Source: Neisseriaceae bacterium JH1-16 (lineage in GTDB: Bacteria > Pseudomonadota > Gammaproteobacteria > Burkholderiales > Chromobacteriaceae). Taken from it: a stretch of 64,000 bases of DNA. The stretch lies in contig JAPDNP010000003.1 of the NCBI GenBank assembly GCA_025989215.1, positions 372,001 to 436,000 of the forward strand. Reading direction: 5' to 3'. Each line of letters begins with the position of its first letter. Positions within the stretch are counted from its first letter, which is position 1. The notes beneath the pieces are model-generated. The model did not search any database and had not been told where the DNA came from. It was given only the letters and a program-made list of their open reading frames with translations. The position numbers were made by a program, and so were the translations under genes. Below, piece by piece: positions 46,644 through 55,232 of this stretch.

Positions 46644-49148
46644 TCACGCCTGCGGCCAGTTGGCCGCAACCCGTGCACGCACCGCCTGCGCCGACGGCAG
46701 ACCGAGCATCGCCAGCGCTTCTTGCCGGCACTGATCGACACTCAGCTCGCGCACCTGCGCCTTGATCTGCGGCACCAGCGCCGCGCCCACCGACAACTCG
46801 GCGACGCCGAGGCCGACCAGCACCGGCACGGCGGCCGGCTCCGACGCCAAGGCGCCGCATACGCCGACCCAGCGGCCGTGCTTGGCCGCACCGTCCACCG
46901 TCAGCTTCACCAGCCGCAGCAGCGCCGGATGCAGCCCATCCAACTGAGCAGCCAGCCCCGGATGGCAGCGGTCCATCGCCAGCGCGTACTGGGTCAGGTC
47001 GTTGGTGCCGATCGACAGGAAGTCGGCGTGTTCGGCCAACTGGTCGGCCAGCACCGCCGCCGACGGCACCTCGATCATCACCCCGACTTCCGGGCGCTCG
47101 GTCACGCCGAGCCGCGCGGCGATCGTATCGATCAGCGCGCGCACCGCGACCAGCTCGGCCACGTCGGTGATCATCGGCAGCAGGATGCGGCAGCGTGCCA
47201 GCGGTTTCACCGCCAGCAGGCCTTCCAGCTGCGCCTCCAGCACCTCGGGGCGGGCGAAGCCGCTGCGGATGCCACGCAGGCCCAGCGCCGGGTTCGGCTC
47301 GGGCGGCAACGGCAGGTAGGACAGCGACTTGTCGCCGCCGACGTCGAGGGTGCGGATGATCGCGGTCTTGCCGGCCAGCGCGTCGACGATGGCCTGGTAG
47401 CTGTCGCGCTGCTCGGCGGCACTCGGCAGGCTGTCGCGCTCCAGGAACAGGAATTCGGTGCGCAGCAGGCCGACGCCGTCGGCGCCGCAGCGCACGGCGT
47501 CCTGGGCATCGGCGAGGCTGCCGATATTGGCGGCCACCTCGATGCGCACGCCGTCGCGGCTGACCGCCGGATCGTGCGCGGCGGCGAAGCGACGCTCGCG
47601 CTCGTCCTGCAGCAGCGCCAGGCGCTGGCGCGCTTCGGCCAAGGTGGCCGGCTCGGGCTGGCTATCCAGCAGACCCGCGGCGGCATCCAGCACCACCTCG
47701 CGGCCGGCCGGCAGCGCCAGCACGCCGTCGCCTGCGGCGACCAGCGCCGGGATACCCATCGCCCTGGCGATGATCGCCACGTGGCTGGTGGCGCCGCCCT
47801 GGGCGGTGACGAAGCCGGCCACCCGCTCGCGCGGCAGCCGGGTCAGCTCGGACGGTGCCAAGTCATCGGCGAGCAGGATGCTGCGTTCGGCCAAGGTCGG
47901 CTCGGGCAGCTTGCCGCCGGCCAGCTGGGTGAGCACCTGGCGGGCGATATCGTTCAGATCGCTGACCCGCTCGCGCAGCAGCGGGTTGTCGAGCGCGCGC
48001 AGCTCGTCGGCCTGTACCTGCACCGCCTGGCGGAACGCCGCGCCGGCGGCCATGCCGTTGGCGACGCTGTTCTCGGCGGTGGCAGCCAGCTCCGGGTCGT
48101 CCAGCAGCGCCAGGTGCGCGCTATAGATGTCGGCTTCCTGGGTGTGGCCGCGCGAGCGGGCGCCGTGCACCATCGCGTCGATCTGGCCGCGTACATGGGC
48201 CAGCGCATCGGCGAGGCGGGTGAACTCGGCATCGGCGCCGGCCGGGGTTTCGGCCAACTCGGGCAGGCCATGGTCGAGCCGCACCAGGGTGCCGACCGCC
48301 AGGCCCGGCGCCGCGCAGACGCCGGCGAAGCGCGGGCCGTGCTGTACGCCGGTCGGCATGGCCGGGGCCGCCACCGGCGCATGCGCCGCCACGCTAACCG
48401 TCTCGATCGCCGCGACCACCGCCGCCAGCGCCGCCGCCGCGTCGGCGCCCTGGGCGCTCACCTCGACGCTATCGCCCTCGTCGGTGCCCAGCCGCATCAG
48501 CCCGACCACGCTGGCCGCCTTGGCCGAACGCTCGCCGAAGCGCACCTCGACCCGGGCAGCGAACGGCTTGGCCGCCGCCTGCACCAGCGCCGATGGCCTC
48601 GCATGCAGGCCGCCGCCGTGGCGCACCGTGGCGCGGGCCTGCAGCACTTCGCCCGCGGCGGCCTCGGCCTGCTTGCCCTGCCCGACGGCGGCCACGTGAA
48701 ACAGCGGCGAGACGCCGGCCTCGACCCGGCCAGTGCCGAACTGCTGCGGCGCGAAAGCGTCGCCGTTCACCACCAGCACCACGGTCTGCAGGCTCTTGGC
48801 GCCCTGCGCCACCCGATCGGCGTCGAATTCGATCAACAGTTCGCCGGCCGCGACGCGCTGGCCTTCCCGGACCTGGGCGGTGAAGCCCGCGCCGTTCAAC
48901 AGCACGGTGTCGATGCCGACGTGGATCAGGATGTCGGCGCCGGCGTCGCTGCTGATGGTCAGCGCGTGGCTGGTCTTCGCGAGCTGGCTGATCGTGCCGG
49001 CACAGGGCGCGAGCACCCGGCCGTCGGCGGGCTCGATCGCCACGCCTTCGCCCATCATGCCGCCGGCAAACACCGGATCGGGCACGGCGGACAGCGGAAG
49101 CACCCAGCCGGTCAGCGGGGCAAGCAGGGTCAGTGCATCAGTCGACAT
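46644..49148 (-). CDS. nagF: Multiphosphoryl transfer protein EIIA-HPr-EI (NagF)
   Basis: 834 aa with three phosphocarriers in order: EIIA-Glc type (about 1-150, His76 in ADILIHVGIDTV), HPr (about 170-255, His182 in GGGLHARPSA) and enzyme I (about 270-834, His456 in GGATSHVAIIARAMG, LLRTEFLFLERDSLP, and SIGTNDLTQYALAMDR). One chain thus takes phosphate from PEP to NagE. AGAGGA lies 6 nt before the ATG. 33 nt upstream of nagE. Confidence 0.93.
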   Translation of the reverse strand: MSTDALTLLAPLTGWVLPLSAVPDPVFAGGMMGEGVAIEPADGRVLAPCAGTISQLAKTSHALTISSDAGADILIHVGIDTVLLNGAGFTAQVREGQRVAAGELLIEFDADRVAQGAKSLQTVVLVVNGDAFAPQQFGTGRVEAGVSPLFHVAAVGQGKQAEAAAGEVLQARATVRHGGGLHARPSALVQAAAKPFAARVEVRFGERSAKAASVVGLMRLGTDEGDSVEVSAQGADAAAALAAVVAAIETVSVAAHAPVAAPAMPTGVQHGPRFAGVCAAPGLAVGTLVRLDHGLPELAETPAGADAEFTRLADALAHVRGQIDAMVHGARSRGHTQEADIYSAHLALLDDPELAATAENSVANGMAAGAAFRQAVQVQADELRALDNPLLRERVSDLNDIARQVLTQLAGGKLPEPTLAERSILLADDLAPSELTRLPRERVAGFVTAQGGATSHVAIIARAMGIPALVAAGDGVLALPAGREVVLDAAAGLLDSQPEPATLAEARQRLALLQDERERRFAAAHDPAVSRDGVRIEVAANIGSLADAQDAVRCGADGVGLLRTEFLFLERDSLPSAAEQRDSYQAIVDALAGKTAIIRTLDVGGDKSLSYLPLPPEPNPALGLRGIRSGFARPEVLEAQLEGLLAVKPLARCRILLPMITDVAELVAVRALIDTIAARLGVTERPEVGVMIEVPSAAVLADQLAEHADFLSIGTNDLTQYALAMDRCHPGLAAQLDGLHPALLRLVKLTVDGAAKHGRWVGVCGALASEPAAVPVLVGLGVAELSVGAALVPQIKAQVRELSVDQCRQEALAMLGLPSAQAVRARVAANWPQA

Positions 49149-49215
49149 CGGCGTCCTCTCTTTTGTGTGGTCCGGGGAGCCGCTCTGCGGCGGCCCTGCC
49201 CGTGGCCCGCCCCGT

Positions 49216-50238
49216 TTATAGGGTGCAGGTGACTTTCTGCAGATGGCGCGGCGCGTCCGGGTTCAGGCCGCGCGCTTCGGCCAAGTTAGCCGCCATCAGG
49301 TAGAAGCTCTGGATCGCGGTGAGCGGATCGAGCACCGCGTCGTCGGCGGTGGCCAGCGTCAGGTCACGCTCGGCCACGTCGGCCGGTGCCGCCAGCAACA
49401 CCCGCGCGCCACGGCCGCGCATCTCTTCGGCCAGCGCCAGGATGCCGGCCTGCTCCGGGCCGCGCGGCGCGAATACCAACAGCGGGTAGCCCTCGTCGAT
49501 CAGCGCCATCGGGCCGTGCTTGATCTCGGCGCTGGAGAACGCTTCGGCCTGGATCGCACAGGTTTCCTTGAACTTCAGCGCCGCCTCCAGCGCCACCGCG
49601 AAGCCGAGCCCGCGGCCGACCACCATGATGCGTTCAGCGTCTTTGAGCACCGGCAGCGCGGCCGACCAGTCCTGCTGCGCCGCCTCGGCGAGCCGCTCCG
49701 GCAGCGTCTCCAGCGCGGCGAGCAGCACGCGGTCGTTGCCCCAGTGCGCGACCAGTCGGGCGACGGCGGCCAGCGTGGCGATGTAGCTCTTGGTCGCCGC
49801 GACACTCTTTTCGGCGCCGGCCGCCAGCGGTACCGCCCAGTCGCAGGCAGCTGCCAGCGGGCTGTCCGCCTTGTTGACCAGCGCTACCGTGGTGGCACCG
49901 GCCACACCGAGCGCCGCCATGGTGTCGACCAGGTCGGGGCTCTGGCCCGACTGCGACAGCGCCACCGCCAGCGCGCCCTCCACCGCCAGCGGCGCCTGGT
50001 GCAGCGTCATCAGCGACATCGGCAGCGATACCACCGGTACGCCCAGGCGCTGCATGGTCAGGTAGGCGAAGTAGTTGGCCGCATGGTCGGAGCTGCCGCG
50101 CGCCACGGTCAGCGCCAGTTTGGGCGGGCGTTGCGCCAGCTGGCGCGCCAGCACCGACAGACGCTCGTCCGAATACATATGCTGGGCGGCAACCGCTTCC
50201 GGTGCCGACAGCGCTTCCTCAAGCATCAGCGAGGCCAA
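49216..50238 (-). CDS. SIS-domain glucosamine-6-phosphate deaminase, NagB-II type
   Basis: 340 aa with two SIS domains: LTVARGSSDHAANYFAYL, VALSQSGQSPDLVDTMAALG, EKSVAATKSYIA in the first, VVGRGLGFAVALEAALKFKE and AEAFSSAEIKHGPMAL in the second. In nag operons such proteins replace classical NagB and convert GlcN-6-P to Fru-6-P with ammonia release. AAGGAG 6 nt before a TTG at 50238 favours that start; ATG 50226 is an alternative. It overlaps nagA by about 20 nt. Confidence 0.87.
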   Translation of the reverse strand: MASLMLEEALSAPEAVAAQHMYSDERLSVLARQLAQRPPKLALTVARGSSDHAANYFAYLTMQRLGVPVVSLPMSLMTLHQAPLAVEGALAVALSQSGQSPDLVDTMAALGVAGATTVALVNKADSPLAAACDWAVPLAAGAEKSVAATKSYIATLAAVARLVAHWGNDRVLLAALETLPERLAEAAQQDWSAALPVLKDAERIMVVGRGLGFAVALEAALKFKETCAIQAEAFSSAEIKHGPMALIDEGYPLLVFAPRGPEQAGILALAEEMRGRGARVLLAAPADVAERDLTLATADDAVLDPLTAIQSFYLMAANLAEARGLNPDAPRHLQKVTCTL

Positions 50239-51343
50239 GGCATTCTCCTTCGACAAAGACTTCGTTCAGGTTCAGATCGGTATCGAGCACCACCAGGTCG
50301 GCCCAGGCGCCCTCGGCCAGGCGGCCGCGGTCCTCGACGCCGAGGTAGTCGGCCGGATAACGCGACAGGCGGTTGGACGCATCGGCGAGCGACAGGCCGA
50401 TGCTCACCAGGTTCTTCAGCGCCACATTCATCGTCAGCGTGCTGCCGGCCAGGGTCCCGTCGGCCAGGCGCACCCCGCCCAGGCACTTGGTGACCGGCTG
50501 CGAGCCGAGCTTGTACTGGCCGTCCGGCATGCCGGCGGCGGCGGTGGAATCGGTGACGCAGAACAGGTGCGGGATGGCGCGCAACGCAGTGCGGATCGCG
50601 CCCGGGTGCACGTGCAACAGGTCGGGAATCAGCTCGGCGTACTCGGCGTGCGCCAACGCGGCGCCGACCATGCCCGGCTCGCGGTGGTGCAGGCCGGTCA
50701 TCGCGTTGAACAGGTGGGTGAAACCGCTGGCGCCATGCTCGAGCGCGGCCACGCCGTCCTCGTAGCGGCCCAGCGTGTGGCCGAGCTGCACCCGCACGCC
50801 GCGTTCGGCCAGGGTGCGGATCAGTTCGAGGTGACCGGACACTTCCGGCGCCACGGTGATCAGCTTCAGCGGCGCCAGGCGCATGAACGCCTCGACCTCG
50901 TCGAGCACGCCGGCCTTGGCCTGCGCCGGCTGCGCACCGAGCTTGCCCGGGTTGATGTAGGGGCCTTCCAGGTGCACGCCGAGCACCCGCGCGGCGCCGG
51001 CGACGCGCTCGCGGCAGGCCGTGCCGATCGCCGCCAGCGCCGTCTCGATGTCGGCGCGCGGCGCGGTCATCGTGGTGGCGAGCAAAGAGGTGGTGCCGAA
51101 GCGGGCGTGCTGGCGTGCGATGGTATCGATCGCCGCGCCACCCTCCATCACGTCGGCGCCGCCGCCGCCGTGCACATGGGTGTCGATGAAGCCGGGCAGG
51201 ATGTAGCGGGCGGCGCGGCCGTCGTCGTCGACCGGCGTGCCGGCAAGCTTGGCGATGCGGCCGTCGCGCAGGCTCAGCTCGCCGTCGAGCCAGCCGTGTT
51301 CGGTCAGGATGCGACCGGCAAGGATGCGGGATGCTGCGCTCAT
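50219..51343 (-). CDS. nagA: N-acetylglucosamine-6-phosphate deacetylase
   Basis: 374 aa amidohydrolase. GFIDTHVHGGGGADVMEGG, VLGVHLEGPYINPGKLGAQ (metal Glu), LGHTLGRYED, HLFNAMTGLHHREPGMVGAA and FCVTDSTAAAG (catalytic Asp) match NagA. It removes acetate from GlcNAc-6-P in the cytoplasm. The ATG overlaps the nagR stop by 4 nt. Confidence 0.95.
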   Translation of the reverse strand: MSAASRILAGRILTEHGWLDGELSLRDGRIAKLAGTPVDDDGRAARYILPGFIDTHVHGGGGADVMEGGAAIDTIARQHARFGTTSLLATTMTAPRADIETALAAIGTACRERVAGAARVLGVHLEGPYINPGKLGAQPAQAKAGVLDEVEAFMRLAPLKLITVAPEVSGHLELIRTLAERGVRVQLGHTLGRYEDGVAALEHGASGFTHLFNAMTGLHHREPGMVGAALAHAEYAELIPDLLHVHPGAIRTALRAIPHLFCVTDSTAAAGMPDGQYKLGSQPVTKCLGGVRLADGTLAGSTLTMNVALKNLVSIGLSLADASNRLSRYPADYLGVEDRGRLAEGAWADLVVLDTDLNLNEVFVEGECLGLADA

Positions 51344-52074
51344 CGGGTCAGCTCCACCACGAAGTCGTAGTAGTCGTTGCGGCAGTAGGTGATGGTCAGC
51401 TCGACCGCACGCTCGTCGGCGCTGTAGCCGATCCGGGTCACCAGCATCATCGCGTCGCCGACCGGCACCTGGGCGAGCCTGGCGATGTGCTCGGGGGCGT
51501 TGACCGCGCGGATGTGCTGGCGGGCGCGCACCACCGCGTGGCCGAGCCGGTCGAGGTGGGCGTACAGCGAGTCGCCGAGCAGGCCCGGCTCGGGCAGGCA
51601 GTCGAGCGGCAGCGTACTGTGCTCGATCGCCATCACCACGCCGTCAGCCAGGCGCTGGCGCTTGAGCCGCGCCACCGGGGACAGCGGCTCGATGCCGAGG
51701 CGCACCGCCTCCTCGTGGTTGGCGACTCCGGTATCGCGGCTCAGCCACACCGTCGACGGGGTGTAGCCCTTCTCGGTCAGCGTCTCGGTGAAACCGGTCA
51801 GCCGCGACAGCGGCTGCTCCATGCGCTGCGAGATGAAGGTGCCCGAACCCTGGCGACGACGGATCAGGCCCTGCTCGAACAGCAGATCGAGCGCCTTGCG
51901 CGCGGTGACGCGCGACACGCCGATCTCGTCGGACAGGTTGCGCTCGGACGGCAGCGCCTCGTTGGGGCGCCACCAGCCGGCACCGATCGCCAGGCTCAGG
52001 CTGCGCGCCAGCTGCAGATAGAGCGGCGTCGCCAGCGACTCGTCGGGTTTGAGCGTTAACAGGCGGTTATCCAT
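51340..52074 (-). CDS. GntR/HutC family regulator of the GlcNAc operon
   Basis: 244 aa from MDNRLLTLK. N-terminal GntR winged helix (ALPSERNLSDEIGVSRVTAR, RKALDLLFEQGLIRRRQGSG) and a C-terminal UTRA ligand domain ending YCRNDYYDFVVEL, as in NagR/DasR. Expected to sense GlcNAc-6-P or GlcN-6-P and repress the operon it heads. AGGAG 9 nt before the ATG. An upstream in-frame Met at 52116 lies inside the promoter and is rejected. Confidence 0.9.
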   Translation of the reverse strand: MDNRLLTLKPDESLATPLYLQLARSLSLAIGAGWWRPNEALPSERNLSDEIGVSRVTARKALDLLFEQGLIRRRQGSGTFISQRMEQPLSRLTGFTETLTEKGYTPSTVWLSRDTGVANHEEAVRLGIEPLSPVARLKRQRLADGVVMAIEHSTLPLDCLPEPGLLGDSLYAHLDRLGHAVVRARQHIRAVNAPEHIARLAQVPVGDAMMLVTRIGYSADERAVELTITYCRNDYYDFVVELTR

Positions 52075-52115
52075 GCAGTCGGTCTCCTCGGCCCGGATTG
52101 GGCAGTCGGCTCGCA

Positions 52116-52144
52116 CACTAGCGGTCGGTGCGCCGCCGTGTCAA
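52116..52144 (-). promoter_or_regulatory. Candidate promoter of the nag operon
   Basis: TTGACA (52139-52144, read on the minus strand) with a 17-nt spacer before CTAGTG (52116-52121), 42 nt upstream of nagR. Just upstream of the -35, TGGTCTTAAAGTGGTA contains TGGT-type half-sites like those of DasR/NagR operators. Confidence 0.55.
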
Positions 52145-52243
52145 TACCACTTTAAGACCATTCTGCCGGCTTTGTGACCGGAATTTGACGACGCGCGACA
52201 AATATCGCGTTTTGCTGCGCCGCACCCTGCATACAAAACACAA

Positions 52244-52273
52244 CAGACCACTTTCCGGGTGGAAAGTGGTCTG
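52244..52273. promoter_or_regulatory. 13-bp perfect inverted repeat upstream of the nag operon
   Basis: CAGACCACTTTCC/GGAAAGTGGTCTG with a GGGT loop. The AGTGGTCT half-sites resemble NagR-type operators and recur in part near the nag promoter, but the minus-strand copy is followed by a T-rich stretch, so it could also be the terminator of the leftward EamA gene. The stretch 52274-52409 beyond it shows only a TTGGCCGAA word. Confidence 0.55.
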
Positions 52274-52409
52274 TCTCATAAGCCAGAAAATTCAGCGAAA
52301 TGAATGGCTTGGTATCAAATCTCGCCAAGCTTGGCCGAATCGGCGCCGTTCGTCGGCTAGGCCGCCACCGCGCGCGAAAAAGACGCCGCCGCAGCCGATC
52401 GGCAGGGGC

Positions 52410-53294
52410 TCAGCGGCTCTTGAAACCGAGCAGCGCGACCGCCGCGATGATCACCGCCATCGCCGCCAGTTCCGGCGTGCCGATGTGCTCGCCGGCGAAC
52501 AACACGCCCAGGCCGACCGCGATCGCCGGGTTCACATAGGCGTAGCTGGTGGCCGCGGCCGGGCGCACGTGGCCGAGCAGGTACTGGTAGGCGCTATAGG
52601 CGATGATCGAGCCGAACACGATCAGGTAAGCGAGCGCCAGCCAGCCGGACAGGCTGGGCGCGGTGGTGAGCTGCTCGCCCATCGCGCGGCTGCCGATCAG
52701 CAAGGCCGCACCACCGGCCAGCATCTCGCAGGCGCTGGCCATCGGCCCGGCCGGCAGCGGCAGGCGGCGGCTCCAGGCCGAACCGAACGCCCAGCTGGCC
52801 GCGGCGGTCAACAGCAATGCCGCGCCTGCCGGGCTGGCCGACAGGTTGCTGCCCTGATTGAGCAAGGCGATGCCGGCCAAGCCCAGCGCGATGCTCAGCC
52901 ACTCGACGCCGCGCACCTTGTGACCGAACGCGCGCGAGAACAGCACGGTGAACAGCGGCACGGTGGCGATCACCAGCGCGGCGACCCCGGACGACACGTC
53001 TTTCTCGGCCACCGTCACCAGGCCGTTGCCCAGCGCCGGCATCAGCACGCCGAGGATCGCCGCCCCGCCCCACTCGCGCCGGGTCGGCCACGGCGTGCCC
53101 ATCAGCCGCAGCACGGCGAACAGGATGGCGCCGGCGATCACGAAGCGCAGTCCAGCCATCATCAGCGGCGGCCAGCTCTGCACTCCGATGCGGATGCCGA
53201 GGTAGGTCGAACCCCAGATCACGTACACCGCGAAGAAGGCGGCGATGGTCAATGGGGTGAGCGCGGAACGGACAGCGGGGGCAGCGGCAGACAT
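52410..53294 (-). CDS. EamA/DMT superfamily permease (YedA-like)
   Basis: 294 aa, ten helices in two EamA repeats. FFAVYVIWGSTYLGIRIGV at the N-terminus and IIAYSAYQYLLGHVRPAAAT, SYAYVNPAIAVGLGVLFAGE in the second half are typical of YedA-like exporters of small metabolites. Start MSAAAPAV at 53294. Standalone; substrate unknown. Confidence 0.85.
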   Translation of the reverse strand: MSAAAPAVRSALTPLTIAAFFAVYVIWGSTYLGIRIGVQSWPPLMMAGLRFVIAGAILFAVLRLMGTPWPTRREWGGAAILGVLMPALGNGLVTVAEKDVSSGVAALVIATVPLFTVLFSRAFGHKVRGVEWLSIALGLAGIALLNQGSNLSASPAGAALLLTAAASWAFGSAWSRRLPLPAGPMASACEMLAGGAALLIGSRAMGEQLTTAPSLSGWLALAYLIVFGSIIAYSAYQYLLGHVRPAAATSYAYVNPAIAVGLGVLFAGEHIGTPELAAMAVIIAAVALLGFKSR

Positions 53295-53405
53295 GATGAC
53301 AATATCCAATCGGCAAAGCGCGACTTTGCCCGAATGCTCCCGGCGGTACAAGGGGCAGAACCTGGCGGTTTCGGCCGGTACAGTCGCCCGGCCGACGCCA
53401 ATGAA

Positions 53406-53429
53406 AACGGCGCCCCGCGGGGCGCCGTT
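53406..53429. terminator. GC-rich palindrome overlapping a TTCGGCCAA word
   Basis: AACGGCGCCCC/GGGGCGCCGTT stem. Its right arm runs straight into TTCGGCCAA (53428-53436) and then TATTTTC. It may serve as a terminator, though no gene ends next to it on the plus strand. Confidence 0.5.
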
Positions 53430-53453
53430 CGGCCAATATTTTCTTGCTTGCAC

Positions 53454-53629
53454 TAACCTGTTCCCAAAGCGTAGCGAGCGGGCGTCAGCGAGGGGCGGAC
53501 GGAGCGCAGGAACCGGAATGTACACGGAGTACATGAGGATTCCCGATCGCTGAGCGAATCAACAGATTCGCACGCCGACCGCCCAGCCCGAGATCACGTC
53601 CGCGCAGTAGCTTTGGGGACAGGTTCTCA
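53454..53629. repeat. Intergenic inverted-repeat element, variant copy next to tolQ
   Basis: Left AACCTGTTCCCAAAGC and right GCTTTGGGGACAGGTT (53610-53625) are inverted copies at 15 of 16 positions. An internal TGTACACGGAGTACA hairpin corresponds to the GGACACAGAGTCC hairpin of the other copies. The right end reaches the tolQ stop codon (53627-53629). Confidence 0.82.
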
Positions 53630-54295
53630 GCGCGAAGCCTGGCGCTGCAGGATATTCGAGAACTCTTCCATGAAGGTATCGAAGCGGGTCGCCAAGCGGT
53701 CGACGTCGGCGGCGAAGCGGTTGTAGCCGATCACCGCCGGAATCGCCGCGAACAGGCCGATCGCGGTGGCGATCAGCGCCTCGGCGATGCCCGGTGCCAC
53801 CGTCTGCAGCGTCGCCTGAGTGGCGTTACCCAGGCCGATGAACGCATGCATGATGCCCCATACCGTACCGAACAGGCCGACATAGGGGCTGACCGAACCG
53901 ACGGTGGCGAGGAAGGCGTTGTGGTTCTCCAGCACGTCGAGCTCGCGCTGTGCGGCGGCGCGCATCGCGCGCCGACTGCCATCCATGATGTCGGACAGCT
54001 CGCCGTGGTTCTTGCCGCGCAGCTTCAGGAACTCGCCGAAGCCGGACTGGAAGATCCGCTCCATCGCCGAGCCGTCCTGACGGCGGCTGCCGTCCTCGTA
54101 CAGCCGGTTCAGGTCGGCGCCGCCCCAGAAGGTGCGCTCGAAGTCGTCGCTGTCGCGCCGGGCGCTCTTCAGCGTCAGCGACTTCTGGATGATCAGCGCC
54201 CAGGACAGCACCGACAGCACCAGCAGGCCGGCCATGACCAGTTGCACCACCAGACTGGCATTGGCGATCAGGCTGAATACAGACATCTGTTGCAC
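53627..54295 (-). CDS. tolQ: TolQ-type proton channel subunit
   Basis: 222 aa, three helices: about 10-33, 130-150 and 165-190. GSVSPYVGLFGTVWGIMHAF and AEALIATAIGLFAAIPAVIGYNR are the TolQ/ExbB signatures; length and LSWALIIQKSLTLK favour TolQ. A GTG start at 54295 has AGGAAA 5 nt upstream, better placed than for the ATG at 54286. TolQ normally precedes tolR and tolA; here a repeat element and an unrelated permease follow. Confidence 0.85.
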   Translation of the reverse strand: MQQMSVFSLIANASLVVQLVMAGLLVLSVLSWALIIQKSLTLKSARRDSDDFERTFWGGADLNRLYEDGSRRQDGSAMERIFQSGFGEFLKLRGKNHGELSDIMDGSRRAMRAAAQRELDVLENHNAFLATVGSVSPYVGLFGTVWGIMHAFIGLGNATQATLQTVAPGIAEALIATAIGLFAAIPAVIGYNRFAADVDRLATRFDTFMEEFSNILQRQASR

Positions 54296-54322
54296 GTTGG
54301 TTTCCTCTAATAGAGCTGCCGG

Positions 54323-54892
54323 CTAGCGTAGCACGCGGCCGGTTTCAAAATCGATGATGGTCGACGGCTTGCGGCGCTTGCCGATCCGTCCGGGTAGCGC
54401 CAGCAAACGTTCGCCGAAAGTCCGGCGGCAGCCGCGCACGCTGCGCTCGGCCTGCTTGCCGGCCGGATTGGCCGAGGTCGACACCAGCGCCGTGCCGAGC
54501 GCGCGGCACAAAGCCGCCGCCTCGCCGTGCGCGGTGACCCGCACCGCGATCTTGCGATGCCGGCCGCGCAGCAGCGGCAACACCCGGCGCGAGGCCGGCA
54601 GCAGCAGGGTATACGGGCCGGGCCAGTATTCGGCCAAGCGGGCCTTGTCGGCGGCCGACAACGGTGCGATGTACGGTGCCAGCTGCGCGATGTCGGCGGC
54701 AAGCAGAATCATGCCCTTGTGATTAGGGCGCCCCTTCAGCCGGATCACCCGGCGCAGCGCGCGGGCATTAGACGGGTCACAGCCGAGTCCGAAACAGGAC
54801 TCGGTGGCGTAGGCGAGCACACCTCCGGCGGCCAGTGCGCCACGCGCTTGGCGCTGCAGGGACCGGCCGGGCAAACGGTAACACTTCTTCAC
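54323..54892 (-). CDS. tsaC: Threonylcarbamoyl-AMP synthase TsaC/YrdC type
   Basis: 189 aa, the short TsaC form without the Sua5 domain. YATESCFGLGCDP, RLKGRPNHKGMIL, WPGPYTLLLPA and VSTSANPAGK define the YrdC fold that makes threonylcarbamoyl-AMP for the t6A37 tRNA modification. 27 nt upstream of tolQ in the same direction. Confidence 0.9.
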   Translation of the reverse strand: MKKCYRLPGRSLQRQARGALAAGGVLAYATESCFGLGCDPSNARALRRVIRLKGRPNHKGMILLAADIAQLAPYIAPLSAADKARLAEYWPGPYTLLLPASRRVLPLLRGRHRKIAVRVTAHGEAAALCRALGTALVSTSANPAGKQAERSVRGCRRTFGERLLALPGRIGKRRKPSTIIDFETGRVLR

Positions 54893-55232
54893 GGATGGAT
54901 ACGGGTTGTCGACAGCAAAACGCTAGGCTAGCAGATTGACCGGGCGATGGCGCGGGGGTTCCGGGCCTACCCAACAAAATCAGCGTCACCGACTCGGAAG
55001 CATGGAAACGCGGTTGGTGGGCCGTGCGCGGTATCGCCGCAGACGAACATGGTCGGGTTTGCCGCTATCAGCCCCAGGCAGGAAGCTGCCCAGCTACGTC
55101 CCCACCCACCCCCACACCATTTAGCTTTTTGGTTTAGAACAGCATTTACTGTTTACGGTGAATTATTTCTACCATTTGCTCGAGCGCTAAGCCATCAATG
55201 ACCTATACGCAGCATGCAGACAGGACAAGACC
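54893..55232. other. Intergenic region upstream of the secreted protein gene
   Basis: 340 nt between divergent tsaC and the gene at 55233. The first 200 nt is GC-rich with nothing recognised. 55115-55200 is AT-rich (TTTGGTTTAGAACAGCATTT, ACTGTTTACGGTGAATTATT) with GTTTA-like words loosely reminiscent of PhoP boxes, and probably carries the promoter. Confidence 0.4.

Noticed and set aside
45954-49232. Very long rightward open frame (about 1,090 codons) opposite nagE/nagF
   Set aside because: It is the antisense shadow of two well-recognised genes in a GC-rich genome; its translation is His/Arg/Gln-rich low-complexity sequence with no family features.
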